DNA of 64,000 nt. Source: Pelosinus sp. IPA-1. GTDB lineage: Bacteria; Bacillota; Negativicutes; DSM-13327. Under the pieces are notes generated by a model. That model saw only the letters and a list, made by a program, of their open reading frames with translations. It did not search any database and was not told the origin of the DNA. Positions 26,391 to 36,689 of this stretch are shown piece by piece; within the stretch, counting starts at the first letter, position 1, and each line of letters begins with the position of its first letter. The position numbers and the translations under genes are program-made. The stretch spans positions 124,001 to 188,000 of the forward strand of contig NZ_BSVC01000004.1 of assembly GCF_030269905.1 (NCBI RefSeq), in the 5' to 3' direction.

Positions 26391-27335
26391 ATGAAAAAAA
26401 TAGCTTTTGTTTTTCCTGGTCAAGGATCACAGTCTATAGGTATGGGAAAAGAGTTATATGAGCGTTTTCCTGTAGCCAAAGCAGTATTTGATGCAGCAGA
26501 TGAAGCATTAGGTTTTTCTATTACTAATATGTGTTTTAATGGTCCTGAAGATGAATTGCGAAAAACCGTTAATACACAACCAGCAATACTAACTGTTAGT
26601 ATTGCACTATATCAAGTATTAAAAGAAAATGGTCTTACCCCTAACATTGTAGCTGGTCATAGTTTAGGCGAATATTCAGCTTTGGTAGCAGCTGGTGCAT
26701 TGTCTTTTAGCGATGCTGTCCAACTAGTCCGCAAGCGTGGATTATTCATGCAAGAAGCAGTGCCGCTAGGTGAAGGCAGTATGGCTGCTATATTAGGCAG
26801 TGAACGTCAATTGGTTGTTGAGATTTGTGAGAAAGCGCAAGTAGAGTTCGGTTCTGTACAAGCTGTAAATTTTAATTGTCCTGGTCAAATTGTTATTGCA
26901 GGAAAAACATTAGCAGTTGAAAAAGCTACCGAAATGCTTAAGGCAGCTGGGGCTAAGCGCGCAGTAATATTACCAGTTAGTGCTCCATTCCATAGCACGT
27001 TAATGAAACCTGCTGCTGAAAAATTAGCTGTTGAATTGAGTAAAATAACGATCAATGATGCTAGCATACCAGTTGTTGCTAACATTAATGGTCAAGCAAT
27101 TACCAATAAACAAGAAATTGAAGTTTCTTTAGTAAAACAAGCGGATCACCCCGTAGAATGGGAAGATTGTGTTGCCGAAATTATAAACTTTGGTGCTACT
27201 ACTTTTGTAGAAGTTGGTCCAGGTAAAGTACTATCATCTTTTACAAAGAAAATTGCTAAAGAAATTGACAATTTAAATGTGGAAGATAGTAATAGCTTAG
27301 AAAAAACCCTTGATTATTTCAAGGAGGTTCGTTAA
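26391..27335 (+). CDS. fabD: Malonyl-CoA:ACP transacylase
   Basis: A 314-residue acyltransferase loading malonyl onto ACP. The opening FVFPGQGSQSIGMGKEL, the nucleophile motif GHSLGEYSAL and the catalytic His in SAPFHSTLM are all present. SD GGGAAGG precedes ATG. It ends one base before the fabG ATG, whose SD lies within fabD. Confidence 0.96.
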   Translation: MKKIAFVFPGQGSQSIGMGKELYERFPVAKAVFDAADEALGFSITNMCFNGPEDELRKTVNTQPAILTVSIALYQVLKENGLTPNIVAGHSLGEYSALVAAGALSFSDAVQLVRKRGLFMQEAVPLGEGSMAAILGSERQLVVEICEKAQVEFGSVQAVNFNCPGQIVIAGKTLAVEKATEMLKAAGAKRAVILPVSAPFHSTLMKPAAEKLAVELSKITINDASIPVVANINGQAITNKQEIEVSLVKQADHPVEWEDCVAEIINFGATTFVEVGPGKVLSSFTKKIAKEIDNLNVEDSNSLEKTLDYFKEVR

Positions 27336-27336
27336 A

Positions 27337-28080
27337 ATGCATTTAGATGGTAAAGTTGCAATTATTACTGGCGCTTCAAGAGGGATTGGTCGTTCCGTAG
27401 CAATCCAATTAGCCAAAGTCGGAGCTAAAGTAGTAATTAACTATGCTGGTAACACAGCCGCAGCTGAAGAGGTTAAGAATATAATTGTGGCTGCTGGTGG
27501 TCAAGCTATTGTTTGCCAAGCAGATGTTGGCAATATGGAAGCTGTAGATGCAATGATTAAAGAAACAATTGATACTTTCGGCAAAGTTGATATTTTAGTC
27601 AATAATGCGGGAATTACTCGTGATAACCTTTTAATGCGTATGAAGGAAGACGACTGGGATGCCGTCATGAATATTAATTTAAAAGGTGTCTTCGCTTGCA
27701 CTAAGATAGTTTCTCGTATTATGATGAAGCAAAAATCTGGCAAAATTATCAACATGACTTCTGTTGTAGGTTTAATGGGAAATGCTGGTCAAGCAAATTA
27801 TGCAGCGGCTAAAGCAGGCGTTATCGGATTCACTAAATCTATGGCCAAAGAATTGGCATCTAGAGGAATTACAGTTAATGCAATTGCTCCAGGATTTATT
27901 AACACCGATATGACTGCCGTTTTATCTGAGCAAGTAAAAGAAGGTTTAACGGAAAAAATACCTGTAGGAAGATTAGGCAATCCTGAAGATGTTGCAGCTG
28001 CTGTAGTATTCTTAGCTTCTGACTCGGCAAACTATATTACGGGTCAAACTTTGAATGTCGATGGTGGTATGGTAATGTAA
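27337..28080 (+). CDS. fabG: 3-oxoacyl-ACP reductase
   Basis: A 247-residue NADPH-dependent short-chain dehydrogenase. The cofactor loop is TGASRGIGR, the structural NNAG motif is present, and the catalytic Ser-Tyr-Lys set is in MTSVVGLMGN and NYAAAKAG. The ATG at 27337 follows AAGGAGG; the reading frame is open nine codons further upstream, but those codons lie in fabD. Confidence 0.96.
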   Translation: MHLDGKVAIITGASRGIGRSVAIQLAKVGAKVVINYAGNTAAAEEVKNIIVAAGGQAIVCQADVGNMEAVDAMIKETIDTFGKVDILVNNAGITRDNLLMRMKEDDWDAVMNINLKGVFACTKIVSRIMMKQKSGKIINMTSVVGLMGNAGQANYAAAKAGVIGFTKSMAKELASRGITVNAIAPGFINTDMTAVLSEQVKEGLTEKIPVGRLGNPEDVAAAVVFLASDSANYITGQTLNVDGGMVM

Positions 28081-28110
28081 ATAAACGCCTTTTGAAAGGA
28101 GGTGAATATC

Positions 28111-28347
28111 GTGACAACATTTGACAAAGTAAAACAAATATCAGTAGAACAACTTGGAGTTGATGAAGCTGATGTTACTATGGACTCTACGTTTATTGAT
28201 GATTTGGGTGCTGACTCTCTTGATATCGTTGAGTTAATTATGGCATTTGAAGAGGAATTCAACATTGAAATTCCTGATGAAATAGCTGAAAAAATTAAAG
28301 CTGTAAAAGACGCTGTAGACTACATAGAGAAAGAAAAACAAGGTTAA
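28111..28347 (+). CDS. acpP: Acyl carrier protein
   Basis: A 78-residue acidic carrier protein. The phosphopantetheine serine lies in [21 protein letters not shown] at 28111, eight bases after AAAGGAGG, is the start; the upstream GTG at 28102 is part of the SD. A hairpin terminator follows, so acpP may be made in excess over downstream genes. Confidence 0.97.
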   Translation: MTTFDKVKQISVEQLGVDEADVTMDSTFIDDLGADSLDIVELIMAFEEEFNIEIPDEIAEKIKAVKDAVDYIEKEKQG

Positions 28348-28366
28348 TTTTCTGTAGTAAAAGAAG

Positions 28367-28404
28367 AAGTCCCGTGAAATAATGATTTTTCGCGGGACTT
28401 TCTT
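28367..28404 (+). terminator. Terminator/attenuator after acpP
   Basis: AAGTCCCGTGAAA and TTTCGCGGGACTT pair with one mismatch, then TCTT. Being inside the operon, it probably allows partial read-through. Confidence 0.75.
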
Positions 28405-28441
28405 AAAAAGACAATGTCCTAGCGAATGGAGGAGTTATAAC

Positions 28442-29389
28442 TTGAAACTTCCAGAACTGAAAATAGGTAATTTAGTGGCAAAAGTGCCAATTATACAAGG
28501 TGGAATGGCAATTCGAATTTCCACTGCTCGTTTAGCGGCAGCCGTAGGTGAAGCTGGTGGTATTGGATTGATTGCTGCTTCTGGTATGAGCTTTGATGAA
28601 TTGCGTAAAGAAATTCGCTTAGCGCGATCACTTACGACTGGAATTATTGGAATCAATGCAATGGTAGCAGCAAGGGAATTTGCCGGACTTGTAAAAACAG
28701 CAATAGAAGAAGGTATTGATTTAGTAGTTGCTGGTGCTGGATTCTCTCGTGATATGTTTGGTCTGGGGAAAGAATCGGGCACACCGATTGTGCCAATTGT
28801 TTCTTCTGCAAAATTAGCTAGAATTTCGGAATCACTTGGAGCTTCTGCCGTAATTGTAGAAGGTAAAGAAGCCGGTGGACATTTAGGTACTGATAAACCC
28901 TTACATTTTTTACTTCCTGATATTAAGAATGCAGTGAAAATTCCAGTGATTGGTGCTGGTGGTATTATTAACGGTAGGGATATTGTTGATACACTAAGAC
29001 TCGGTGCTGATGGCGTGCAAATGGGAACTCGATTTGCAGCCAGTGATGAATCAAATGCTGCACCTGCCTTAAAAGAATTTTATTTAAAGGCTAAGCATGA
29101 AGATATTGTTTTAATTAATAGTCCAGTAGGACTACCTGGTCGTGCTATAAAAAATCCATTTGCTGAGAAAATTATTGGAAGTACTGCACCTGTTCCTGAA
29201 AGTTGTGATGCATGTTTAAAACATTGTGCAAAAAACTTTTGCATTATCAAAGCGTTAATTCGCGCTCAACAGGGTGATGTAGAAACTGGATTAGTATTTA
29301 CTGGTGAGTACATTCATAAAATAGATGAAATACTACCTGTTAAAGAAATTTTCAATAGACTTCTTGCAGAGGTCGAGGTTATAAATTAA
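28442..29389 (+). CDS. Nitronate monooxygenase-like flavoprotein (second FabK-like) with Cys cluster
   Basis: A 315-residue FMN TIM-barrel protein related to FabK: VPIIQGGMAIRIST, EGKEAGGHLGTD, GAGGIINGRD and GADGVQMGTRF. Unlike the first copy it has a C-terminal cysteine group (about 270-283) spaced CX2CX3CX4C, which could bind a metal or Fe-S cluster. It sits between acpP and fabF, so a role in lipid metabolism (enoyl reduction or detoxification) is likely but unproven. TTG start at 28442 after GGAGGAG; the frame is open back through the terminator, but that part is not coding. Confidence 0.85.
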   Translation: MKLPELKIGNLVAKVPIIQGGMAIRISTARLAAAVGEAGGIGLIAASGMSFDELRKEIRLARSLTTGIIGINAMVAAREFAGLVKTAIEEGIDLVVAGAGFSRDMFGLGKESGTPIVPIVSSAKLARISESLGASAVIVEGKEAGGHLGTDKPLHFLLPDIKNAVKIPVIGAGGIINGRDIVDTLRLGADGVQMGTRFAASDESNAAPALKEFYLKAKHEDIVLINSPVGLPGRAIKNPFAEKIIGSTAPVPESCDACLKHCAKNFCIIKALIRAQQGDVETGLVFTGEYIHKIDEILPVKEIFNRLLAEVEVIN

Positions 29390-29405
29390 CGTGAGGTGAT
29401 TCCTT

Positions 29406-30647
29406 TTGAAAAAACGAGTTGTAATAACAGGGCTAGGTGCAGTTACACCTATTGGAATTGGTAAGGATAAATTTTGGCAGGCACTTTTAGAAGGTAAATC
29501 TGGAATTGGTAAGATCACTCGTTTTGATGCAAGTGAATATACTACACAGATTGCTGGGGAAGTTAAGGATTTTGATCCAGCACAATATATAGACAAAAAA
29601 GAAGCAAAACGTATGGATAGATTTACTCAGTTTGCAGTAGCTGCTAGTAAAATGGCTTTTGATGATTCCGGTATTGACTTACAATCAGAAGATCTTACTC
29701 GAATTGGCACCATGATTGGTACTGGTATTGGCGGAATGGATACTTTGAATGAACAATACAAAAATTTGTTTGATAAAGGGCCAAGCCGTATTAGTCCATT
29801 TTTTATACCAATGATGATTGGTAACATGGCCGCCGGACAAACATCTATCACTTTTGGCTTACAAGGTCCATGTAACTGTGTGACTACAGCTTGTGCAACA
29901 GGTACAAACGCAATTGGCGATGCATTTAAAGTGATCCAACGTGGTGATGCAGATGTTATGGTTGCAGGCGGTACGGAAGCAGCCATTTCCCCTATTGCCG
30001 TAGCAGGTTTTTGTTCTATGAAAGCCTTGTCTACTCGTAACGATGAACCAGAAAAAGCATCACGTCCTTTTGATAAAGATCGCAATGGCTTTGTTATGGG
30101 AGAGGGTTCTGGCGTAGTTATCCTTGAGTCTTTAGAACATGCGTTAGCGAGAAATGCACATATTTACGCGGAGATAATTGGTTATGGTTTTAACGCAGAT
30201 GCTTACCATATTACCGCACCAGCTCCTGAAGGGGCACAAGCTGCTAAATGTATGGCTATGGCTCTTAAGGATGGAGATATAGAACCAGAAGCTGTTGATT
30301 ATATCAATGCTCATGGAACTTCAACTCCTCTAAATGATAAGAATGAAACATTAGCAATAAAATCATTATTTGGTGAACATGCCTATAAATTGGCCGTTAG
30401 TTCTATTAAGTCTATGACTGGACATTTACTTGGAGCAGCAGGCGGAATTGAGTGTATTGCTACTGCCTTAACTATAGAAAATGGCCAAATTCCTCCTACT
30501 ATTAATTGTGATGAACCTGATGAAGAACTAGATCTAGATTATGTTCCTCATACATCTCGCAAGCAAGTGGTTAATGTCGCACTATCGAATTCCTTAGGGT
30601 TTGGTGGACATAATGCAACTATCTTATTAAAAAAATTCCAAAAGTAA
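29406..30647 (+). CDS. fabF: 3-oxoacyl-ACP synthase II (FabF)
   Basis: A 413-residue elongating condensing enzyme. The nucleophile is in [13 protein letters not shown], and the two catalytic histidines are in [12 protein letters not shown] and [15 protein letters not shown] start with GTGAGGTGAT upstream. The next gene, rnc, begins seven bases later. Confidence 0.97.
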   Translation: MKKRVVITGLGAVTPIGIGKDKFWQALLEGKSGIGKITRFDASEYTTQIAGEVKDFDPAQYIDKKEAKRMDRFTQFAVAASKMAFDDSGIDLQSEDLTRIGTMIGTGIGGMDTLNEQYKNLFDKGPSRISPFFIPMMIGNMAAGQTSITFGLQGPCNCVTTACATGTNAIGDAFKVIQRGDADVMVAGGTEAAISPIAVAGFCSMKALSTRNDEPEKASRPFDKDRNGFVMGEGSGVVILESLEHALARNAHIYAEIIGYGFNADAYHITAPAPEGAQAAKCMAMALKDGDIEPEAVDYINAHGTSTPLNDKNETLAIKSLFGEHAYKLAVSSIKSMTGHLLGAAGGIECIATALTIENGQIPPTINCDEPDEELDLDYVPHTSRKQVVNVALSNSLGFGGHNATILLKKFQK

Positions 30648-30653
30648 TATGAT

Positions 30654-31382
30654 ATGATTGAGATGCTTACAAAAAAAAGAATGGATTCTTTGGCCAAATT
30701 ATCGGATCAATTGGGCGTACCATTTACCGATGTAAATTTATTGCACCAAGCTCTTACCCATACTTCTTATGCAAATGAATCAAAAAAAGCAGTTATTTCT
30801 CATAATGAGCGACTAGAGTTTCTAGGTGATGCTGTATTAGATTTGATTGTTAGTGAATATCTATTCCGCCAATTAAAGAACCTTCCTGAGGGTGAATTAA
30901 CAAAAGCCCGAGCGGTAATCGTATGTGAGCCCACTTTGGCTCGCTGCGCTGCCGAGCTTGGTATTGGAGAATACTTGTTTCTCGGAAAGGGCGAAGCTGG
31001 TTCTGGTGGTCGTGAACGTGCTTCCATTTTAGCGGATGCTTTCGAGGCTGTAATTGGTGCTATCTACTTAGACAGTGGTTTTCTTAGTGTTTCTAATTTT
31101 GTTTTAAGGCAGCTTAATGCGGATTTAAAGTTAGTTGAACGCGGTGAATATGTGAAAGATTATAAAACTGTACTCCAGGAAGTCGTTCAGAAGAAAACGG
31201 ATAGCAAAATTATCTATGAAATTATTTCGGAGAATGGTCCTGACCATAACAAAATGTTTGAAATAATTGTCTTAGTAAATGGGGATTCTTTAGGTAATGG
31301 ACTGGGGAAAAGTAAAAAAGAAGCTGAACAACACGCAGCAAAGCAAGCTTTAATGAAACTGGGAATTATAAATACTAACTAA
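30654..31382 (+). CDS. rnc: Ribonuclease III
   Basis: A 242-residue dsRNA endonuclease for rRNA and mRNA processing. The signature HNERLEFLGDAVLDL lies near 45, the catalytic acidic residues include that in ADAFEAVIGAIYLDSG, and the C-terminal dsRBD ends GKSKKEAEQHAAKQALMKLG. No clear SD precedes ATG 30654 (ATG 30663 is an alternative), suggesting coupling to fabF. Confidence 0.95.
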   Translation: MIEMLTKKRMDSLAKLSDQLGVPFTDVNLLHQALTHTSYANESKKAVISHNERLEFLGDAVLDLIVSEYLFRQLKNLPEGELTKARAVIVCEPTLARCAAELGIGEYLFLGKGEAGSGGRERASILADAFEAVIGAIYLDSGFLSVSNFVLRQLNADLKLVERGEYVKDYKTVLQEVVQKKTDSKIIYEIISENGPDHNKMFEIIVLVNGDSLGNGLGKSKKEAEQHAAKQALMKLGIINTN

Positions 31383-31386
31383 TATG

Positions 31387-31410
31387 GGCGACCGTTAGGT
31401 CGTCTTTATT
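31387..31410 (+). terminator. Terminator after rnc
   Basis: GGCGACC-GTTA-GGTCGTC (one G-U pair) then TTTATT. Confidence 0.7.
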
Positions 31411-31480
31411 AATTAGCATTTATAATTAATACTAATCTACTAAATTTATCAGAGAGTTTTATAAAAATTAGGGAGGAATT

Positions 31481-32542
31481 ATGAAGCATTTTATTATTCC
31501 TGTATTTATTCCACACTTTGGATGTATCCATAGTTGTGTTTTTTGTAATCAACAAAAAATTACTGGCAGAAATACTCCTGTAAACTCTCAAGAAGTAGCA
31601 GATATCATTGATGAACATTTGGGTAGAATTACTGAAGAGCGACACATTGAAGTAGCTTTTTATGGTGGAAGTTTTACGGCACTTACTATTGAAATACAAT
31701 CAGAGTTGCTAAAACCTGCTTATATTGCACTAAAAGCAAAAAAAATTCATGGGATTCGCCTTTCTACTCGTCCAGATTGTATTACAAATGAGATCGTGCA
31801 GAACCTTATACAATACGGAGTTTCAACTATCGAATTAGGGGTTCAATCACTTGATAATAAAGTATTAGAAGCAAGTGCTAGGGGACACAGTTGTAGCGAT
31901 GTATTTGAAGCTGTTACGATTATTAAAAATATGGGATTATTTTGTGGGCTCCAATTAATGCCAGGTTTACCTCAAGAAGACTGGAAAAGTTTGATTCGTA
32001 CTGCACAGGGCATAATAAAACTTTCCCCAGATTTTATAAGGATTTACCCCACGCTAGTAATAGCCCATACACGCCTAGCTGATATGTACCATGAAGGAAG
32101 TTACAAAGCACTATCCTTAACCACTGGAGTCGCATATGGAGCGTTTTTGAAATTACTTTTCGATCAGTATAAAATACCAGTCATTCGAACTGGTTTGCAA
32201 GCAACAGAGGAATTAGATAAAAGCAGCGTGGTCCTAGCCGGTCCTTATCATCCCGCCTTTGGTGAAATGGTTGATTCTTATATTTTTTATGTTATGTTAG
32301 CCCATTTCGCAGAATTAGTACTTTTATTAAAGGAAAGTATCGAAGAAATTATTATTCATCATCATCCTCGTGATACGTCTAAAATTAGAGGTGTGTCCAA
32401 CAGTAATATGAAAAGATTCAAATCTACTTATAATGCTAAAAAAACTATTCTAAAGCAAGATGGCTTACATATGAATGAAGTAATCGTTGAGTACCAAGGT
32501 ATATATTATGTTATTAATAAAAAAATGTTATTTTATATTTAA
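31481..32542 (+). CDS. Radical SAM protein (Elp3-like, function unknown)
   Basis: A 353-residue radical SAM enzyme. The [4Fe-4S] ligands are in FGCIHSCVFCNQQ (CX3CX2C, residues about 16-24), with GGSFTAL as the SAM-binding GGE-like motif. The rest resembles the Elp3 family radical SAM core without an acetyltransferase domain. Its partner and substrate are unknown; the same kind of gene commonly precedes smc in Clostridia and Negativicutes. SD TAGGGAGGAATT. Confidence 0.85.
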   Translation: MKHFIIPVFIPHFGCIHSCVFCNQQKITGRNTPVNSQEVADIIDEHLGRITEERHIEVAFYGGSFTALTIEIQSELLKPAYIALKAKKIHGIRLSTRPDCITNEIVQNLIQYGVSTIELGVQSLDNKVLEASARGHSCSDVFEAVTIIKNMGLFCGLQLMPGLPQEDWKSLIRTAQGIIKLSPDFIRIYPTLVIAHTRLADMYHEGSYKALSLTTGVAYGAFLKLLFDQYKIPVIRTGLQATEELDKSSVVLAGPYHPAFGEMVDSYIFYVMLAHFAELVLLLKESIEEIIIHHHPRDTSKIRGVSNSNMKRFKSTYNAKKTILKQDGLHMNEVIVEYQGIYYVINKKMLFYI

Positions 32543-32549
32543 TTCTAAA

Positions 32550-32579
32550 AAAGGAATTTAAAGGAAATCGATAGAATAC
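32550..32579 (+). promoter_or_regulatory. sigH-type promoter of spoVS
   Basis: AAAGGAATT, 12 bases, ATAGAATAC: it fits the sigma-H consensus RnAGGAWWW-N11/12-RnnGAATWW with a single final mismatch. B. subtilis spoVS is a known sigma-H gene, which agrees. Confidence 0.75.
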
Positions 32580-32621
32580 TATATAGTGTAGTAAGTCCTG
32601 ATCCCAAAAGGAGGTTAGCGA

Positions 32622-32882
32622 ATGGATGTGCTCAAAGTATCTGCACAATCAAATCCTAAATCTGTAGCAGGAGCCTTGGCTGCAGTGTTACGAGAAAGAG
32701 GTTCTGCCGAAGTACAGGCAGTAGGTGCCGGCGCAGTTAATCAAGCTATTAAAGCAGTTGCAATAGCTCGTGGGTTTGTAGCGCCGAATGGTATTAATTT
32801 AATTGCGATTCCTGCTTTTGCCGAGATTGTTATTGATGGTGAACAACGTACTGCTATCCGTTTTATTGTGGAGCCCAGATAG
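32622..32882 (+). CDS. spoVS: Stage V sporulation protein S
   Basis: An 86-residue SpoVS of the Alba-like superfamily, almost invariant in sequence across spore formers (VLKVSAQSNPKSVAGALAAV at the start and RGFVAPNGINLIAIPAF later). It affects septation and coat assembly, possibly through nucleic-acid binding. SD AGGAGG. It is preceded by a sigma-H-like promoter and followed by a terminator, so it is its own unit. Confidence 0.96.
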   Translation: MDVLKVSAQSNPKSVAGALAAVLRERGSAEVQAVGAGAVNQAIKAVAIARGFVAPNGINLIAIPAFAEIVIDGEQRTAIRFIVEPR

Positions 32883-32973
32883 AAACTTTACATTGCTAAG
32901 TTCCTAAATGTAGTCAGGAACTCCTAGTATTCTTATTTAGAATTAGAAATTAATAACTTTAATTTCGTAAAAG

Positions 32974-33002
32974 AACCTGTTTGCTATGCAAACAGGTTTT
33001 TT
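32974..33002 (+). terminator. Terminator after spoVS
   Basis: AACCTGTTTGC-TAT-GCAAACAGGTT, an 11-bp stem with TTTTTT. A weaker stem AGTTCCT/AGGAACT lies upstream at 32899-32922. Confidence 0.92.
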
Positions 33003-33107
33003 ATTCAAGCATGTTGTATAAAGCTTTGACACATGGTAGAATTTTAAGGTTAGGGTTAATTGAAGAAATAATTAAATTAATAATAATTATATGTGTGGTG
33101 ATTTAGT

Positions 33108-36100
33108 TTGTTATTGCGCAGGCTTGAAGCGTATGGATTTAAATCTTTTGCTGACAAAACAGAAGTAGAATTCGGTCCTGGTATTACTGCTATTGTTGGT
33201 CCAAACGGCAGCGGTAAAAGTAATATCTCTGATGCGATTCGTTGGGTGCTTGGAGAGCAAAGTATACGTAATTTACGCGGAACTAAAATGGAAGATGTAA
33301 TCTTTGCGGGTAGTTTAGGACGTAGGCCTCTAGGGGCAGCTGAAGTCTCCGTAGTTTTTGACAATAGTGATGGAACATTGCCCTTAGATTTTAATGAAAT
33401 AATTATCACTCGTCGCGTTTTTCGTTCTGGTGATAGTGAATATTTCATTAATAAAGCAGCTTGCCGTTTAAAGGATATTTATGAATTATTAGCTGATACA
33501 GGTCTAGGCAGGGATGCTATGACTGTTATAGGACAAAATAAAGTGGATGAAGTCTTAAATAGTAAACCCGAAGAACGTCGTTTATTATTTGAGGAATCCG
33601 CTGGCATTTCCAAATATAAACAGCGAAAAAAAGAAGCATTACGCAAATTAGAAGATACTACGCAAAATCTGATTCGAGTTTCAGATATAACAAATGAGAT
33701 TGAGGATCAACTTGTACCCTTAAAAGAAAGCGCTGAACGTACAAAACAATATAATTCATTAAAGACAGAACTAACTTCCTGCCAAGTAACATTACTTTTG
33801 AATACATTAGAAAAATCAGAGAAAATGATAGAAAGTGCTAGCTTGCAGAAAGACCATTTAACAGTAGAAGAACTTACTATTAGTACTAATTTGAGTTTAA
33901 AAGAAACGGACAAAGAAAAGTTAACAACGGAGCTCATACAAACAGAAGAAAAACTTACCTTCTATACTACATCGATTAATCAAGCAGACACAGAATTAGA
34001 AAGGCTTCACGGCAAAGTAGCCGTACTAGAAGAGCGAATTCTGCAAGGCAAACGTAATCAGGATCGAATAATAGATGAGCTAACTCGTATGGAAAAGCAG
34101 AAAAGTGAGCTAGAGAGAAAAAACAGTGAGATAAATGAAACTCTTTCTGAGAAGAAAAAACTGACTGAAAATCTGCAACAAATTTTAGTAGATAAGAATG
34201 TACTTTATCAAAATATAGTTACAACGTTAGAGCAAGCGGAAAAACAGTTAGAAACTAGCAAGGAAAAAACACTTATCTTTTTGCAAGAGGTTATTGAAGA
34301 ACGAAACCGACTCGCAACAATAAAAGATGATATTAAAAGAATTGATTTACGCCAAGATAACTTCGATCAGGAATATCAAAATTATAATATCCAGCTAAAA
34401 CAAGCGGAAGAAGCATATAATAAGATCCTAACGGAAAACGAAGCAATAAAAACAAAAGTAAATGAATTGAATGAAGAGAATAAATCTTTATTAACTGCAA
34501 GAAAAACCCTTGAAGAAAAGTTACAAACCATATTACAACAAGAAAAACAACTTACTACCCAAGTGAATGAATCGCACTCACGCTTTAAAATACTATCGAG
34601 TATGCAAAATGAGTATGAAGGATTTTCTCGTGGTATTAAAAGTGTTTTGAAAAGTAAAGCCAGTTGGCATAGCGGTATTTGTGGTGCTGTTGCTCAAAAT
34701 ATAACCGTACCTGATAACTATATTACAGCTATCGAAATTGCATTAGGTGGTGCCCTGCAATATATTATTACGGAGAATTCAGAAACCGCCAAACAAGCAA
34801 TGCAATTTTTAAAAAATGAACGACTAGGACGTGCTACTTTTCTGCCACTCGATACAATTAAACCTTTCAAACGTCGAGAATCTGATTTAACGATTGCAGA
34901 GCTTCCCGGATCACTAGGATTTGCTGCGGATCTTGTATCTTGTGAGCCTCGCTATCGTGAGGTAATAGAATTTTTATTAGGTCGTACTATTATTGCAGAG
35001 AATATTGATATTGCCCTTATCATTGCTAAAAAATCTGGCTTTTCCATAAAGATAGTTACACTGGACGGACAAGTATTAAATCCTGGTGGCTCTATGACAG
35101 GTGGTAGTACTAATAAACGGGAATCTAGTTTTTTAGGCCGAAATAATGAAATAGAAGCGATTAAGGCAAATATAGAATCTATGACACAGGAACTAACTAC
35201 AATCCAAGCTAATGTAGTTACACTACAAAATGATACACTACATATTGATAATAAGGTAACTTCACTTCAGAAAAATCGCCAGCTTATTGAAATTCGCGTA
35301 GCTGAGATTACTGTCCATACTGAAAAATTAATGTTTGAAAAAGAACGGCTTACCTCGTTATTGGCTACAATTGCAGACTCAAAAACTTCCTGTATACAGG
35401 AAAAGGCACAGTTAGTATTAGCGTTATCTCAAAGTGAAAAAGCAATTAATACACTTGAAGATCGTGATAATCAACACAAGGAATTTATTACGATTGGACA
35501 AAAGAAATGTAAGGAATTACAAGGTTCAAAAGAAATTTTACAAGCAAGTTTAACAGATATTAAAATTGACATTACAGCCCTGCAGCAAGAAATTACCGCT
35601 ATTACTACAAATTATGAACAATATGAAGAATCGAAGGAACTGATTAAGAGTCAGCTGCAAAACTTACTCGTAGAAAAGGGCAATATTACAGAACAAATAG
35701 AATTAGCTAATCAAGAGCTAATAAGTAATTCAAATAAACATCAAGTATTATCTGAAGAAAAGATCAATTATGAGCAGCATCATAAAACCCAATATGGAGT
35801 AAAACTTACCCTCTTAACAACGTTACAGCATCTTGAAAAAGAGTTAAAAGAGTTAAGGCGCAAACATCATGAAATACAGACACGTCTACATGAAAGTGAG
35901 CTTTTAGCCACAAAGTATAACTACGAAATAACGCACTCCATGGAACAATTAGAACAACAGTTTTCCTTAAATATAGAGCAAGCTAAAGAACTTTACCGTA
36001 CTGAAAGCATTGATATAATTTCGAGTATGGTAAAAAATTTAGAAAATGAACTTATCTTATTAGGCCCAGTTAATCATGCAGCCGTCGAAGACTATATTCG

Positions 36101-36665
36101 CTTACAAGAAAGATGTGATTTTCTGCAAAAGCAGTACCAAGACCTAACGCAAGCCAAAGAATATTTGGCCTCCATTATTACTGACATTGATAATACAATG
36201 TCAACAAAGTTCTTACTCGCTTTTACCAAAATTAATGAGCATTTTAGTAATATTTTTTCACGCTTATTCGGTGGTGGACAAGCTCAGTTAAAATTGGTGG
36301 ATCCAGATAATATTTTGAGTACAGGTATTGAGATTATTGTACAGCCACCAGGTAAAAAGTTACAAAACTTAATACTATTATCAGGTGGGGAACGGGCTCT
36401 TACTGTTATTGCACTTCTATTTGCTTTTTTAGCGTACCGTCCAGCACCATTTATTGTAGTGGATGAAATCGATGCCCCTTTAGATGAAGCAAATATAGAC
36501 CGCTTACGCGATTTTCTACGCGATTATGCAGAGCATACCCAATTTATAGTTGTTACCCATCGTAAAGGAACTATGGAAGCTGCTAATATTATACACGGTG
36601 TTACTATGGAGCAATCAGGGATATCACGTTTAGTTTCAGTTAAATTAATGGATAAAATAGGATAA
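33108..36665 (+). CDS. smc: Chromosome segregation protein SMC
   Basis: An 1185-residue condensin ATPase. The N-terminal Walker A is GPNGSGKSNISDAIRW (residues about 32-39 core), long coiled coils run about 165-500 and 670-1010, the hinge with GSMTGGST is about 510-665, and the C-terminal head has LLSGGERALT and Walker B FIVVDEIDAPLDEAN. It compacts and segregates chromosomes with ScpAB (not in this window). TTG start after GTGTGGTGAT. ftsY follows 24 bases on. Confidence 0.96.
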   Translation: MLLRRLEAYGFKSFADKTEVEFGPGITAIVGPNGSGKSNISDAIRWVLGEQSIRNLRGTKMEDVIFAGSLGRRPLGAAEVSVVFDNSDGTLPLDFNEIIITRRVFRSGDSEYFINKAACRLKDIYELLADTGLGRDAMTVIGQNKVDEVLNSKPEERRLLFEESAGISKYKQRKKEALRKLEDTTQNLIRVSDITNEIEDQLVPLKESAERTKQYNSLKTELTSCQVTLLLNTLEKSEKMIESASLQKDHLTVEELTISTNLSLKETDKEKLTTELIQTEEKLTFYTTSINQADTELERLHGKVAVLEERILQGKRNQDRIIDELTRMEKQKSELERKNSEINETLSEKKKLTENLQQILVDKNVLYQNIVTTLEQAEKQLETSKEKTLIFLQEVIEERNRLATIKDDIKRIDLRQDNFDQEYQNYNIQLKQAEEAYNKILTENEAIKTKVNELNEENKSLLTARKTLEEKLQTILQQEKQLTTQVNESHSRFKILSSMQNEYEGFSRGIKSVLKSKASWHSGICGAVAQNITVPDNYITAIEIALGGALQYIITENSETAKQAMQFLKNERLGRATFLPLDTIKPFKRRESDLTIAELPGSLGFAADLVSCEPRYREVIEFLLGRTIIAENIDIALIIAKKSGFSIKIVTLDGQVLNPGGSMTGGSTNKRESSFLGRNNEIEAIKANIESMTQELTTIQANVVTLQNDTLHIDNKVTSLQKNRQLIEIRVAEITVHTEKLMFEKERLTSLLATIADSKTSCIQEKAQLVLALSQSEKAINTLEDRDNQHKEFITIGQKKCKELQGSKEILQASLTDIKIDITALQQEITAITTNYEQYEESKELIKSQLQNLLVEKGNITEQIELANQELISNSNKHQVLSEEKINYEQHHKTQYGVKLTLLTTLQHLEKELKELRRKHHEIQTRLHESELLATKYNYEITHSMEQLEQQFSLNIEQAKELYRTESIDIISSMVKNLENELILLGPVNHAAVEDYIRLQERCDFLQKQYQDLTQAKEYLASIITDIDNTMSTKFLLAFTKINEHFSNIFSRLFGGGQAQLKLVDPDNILSTGIEIIVQPPGKKLQNLILLSGGERALTVIALLFAFLAYRPAPFIVVDEIDAPLDEANIDRLRDFLRDYAEHTQFIVVTHRKGTMEAANIIHGVTMEQSGISRLVSVKLMDKIG

Positions 36666-36689
36666 TAACGAACGGAGGAGTATTGAAAT

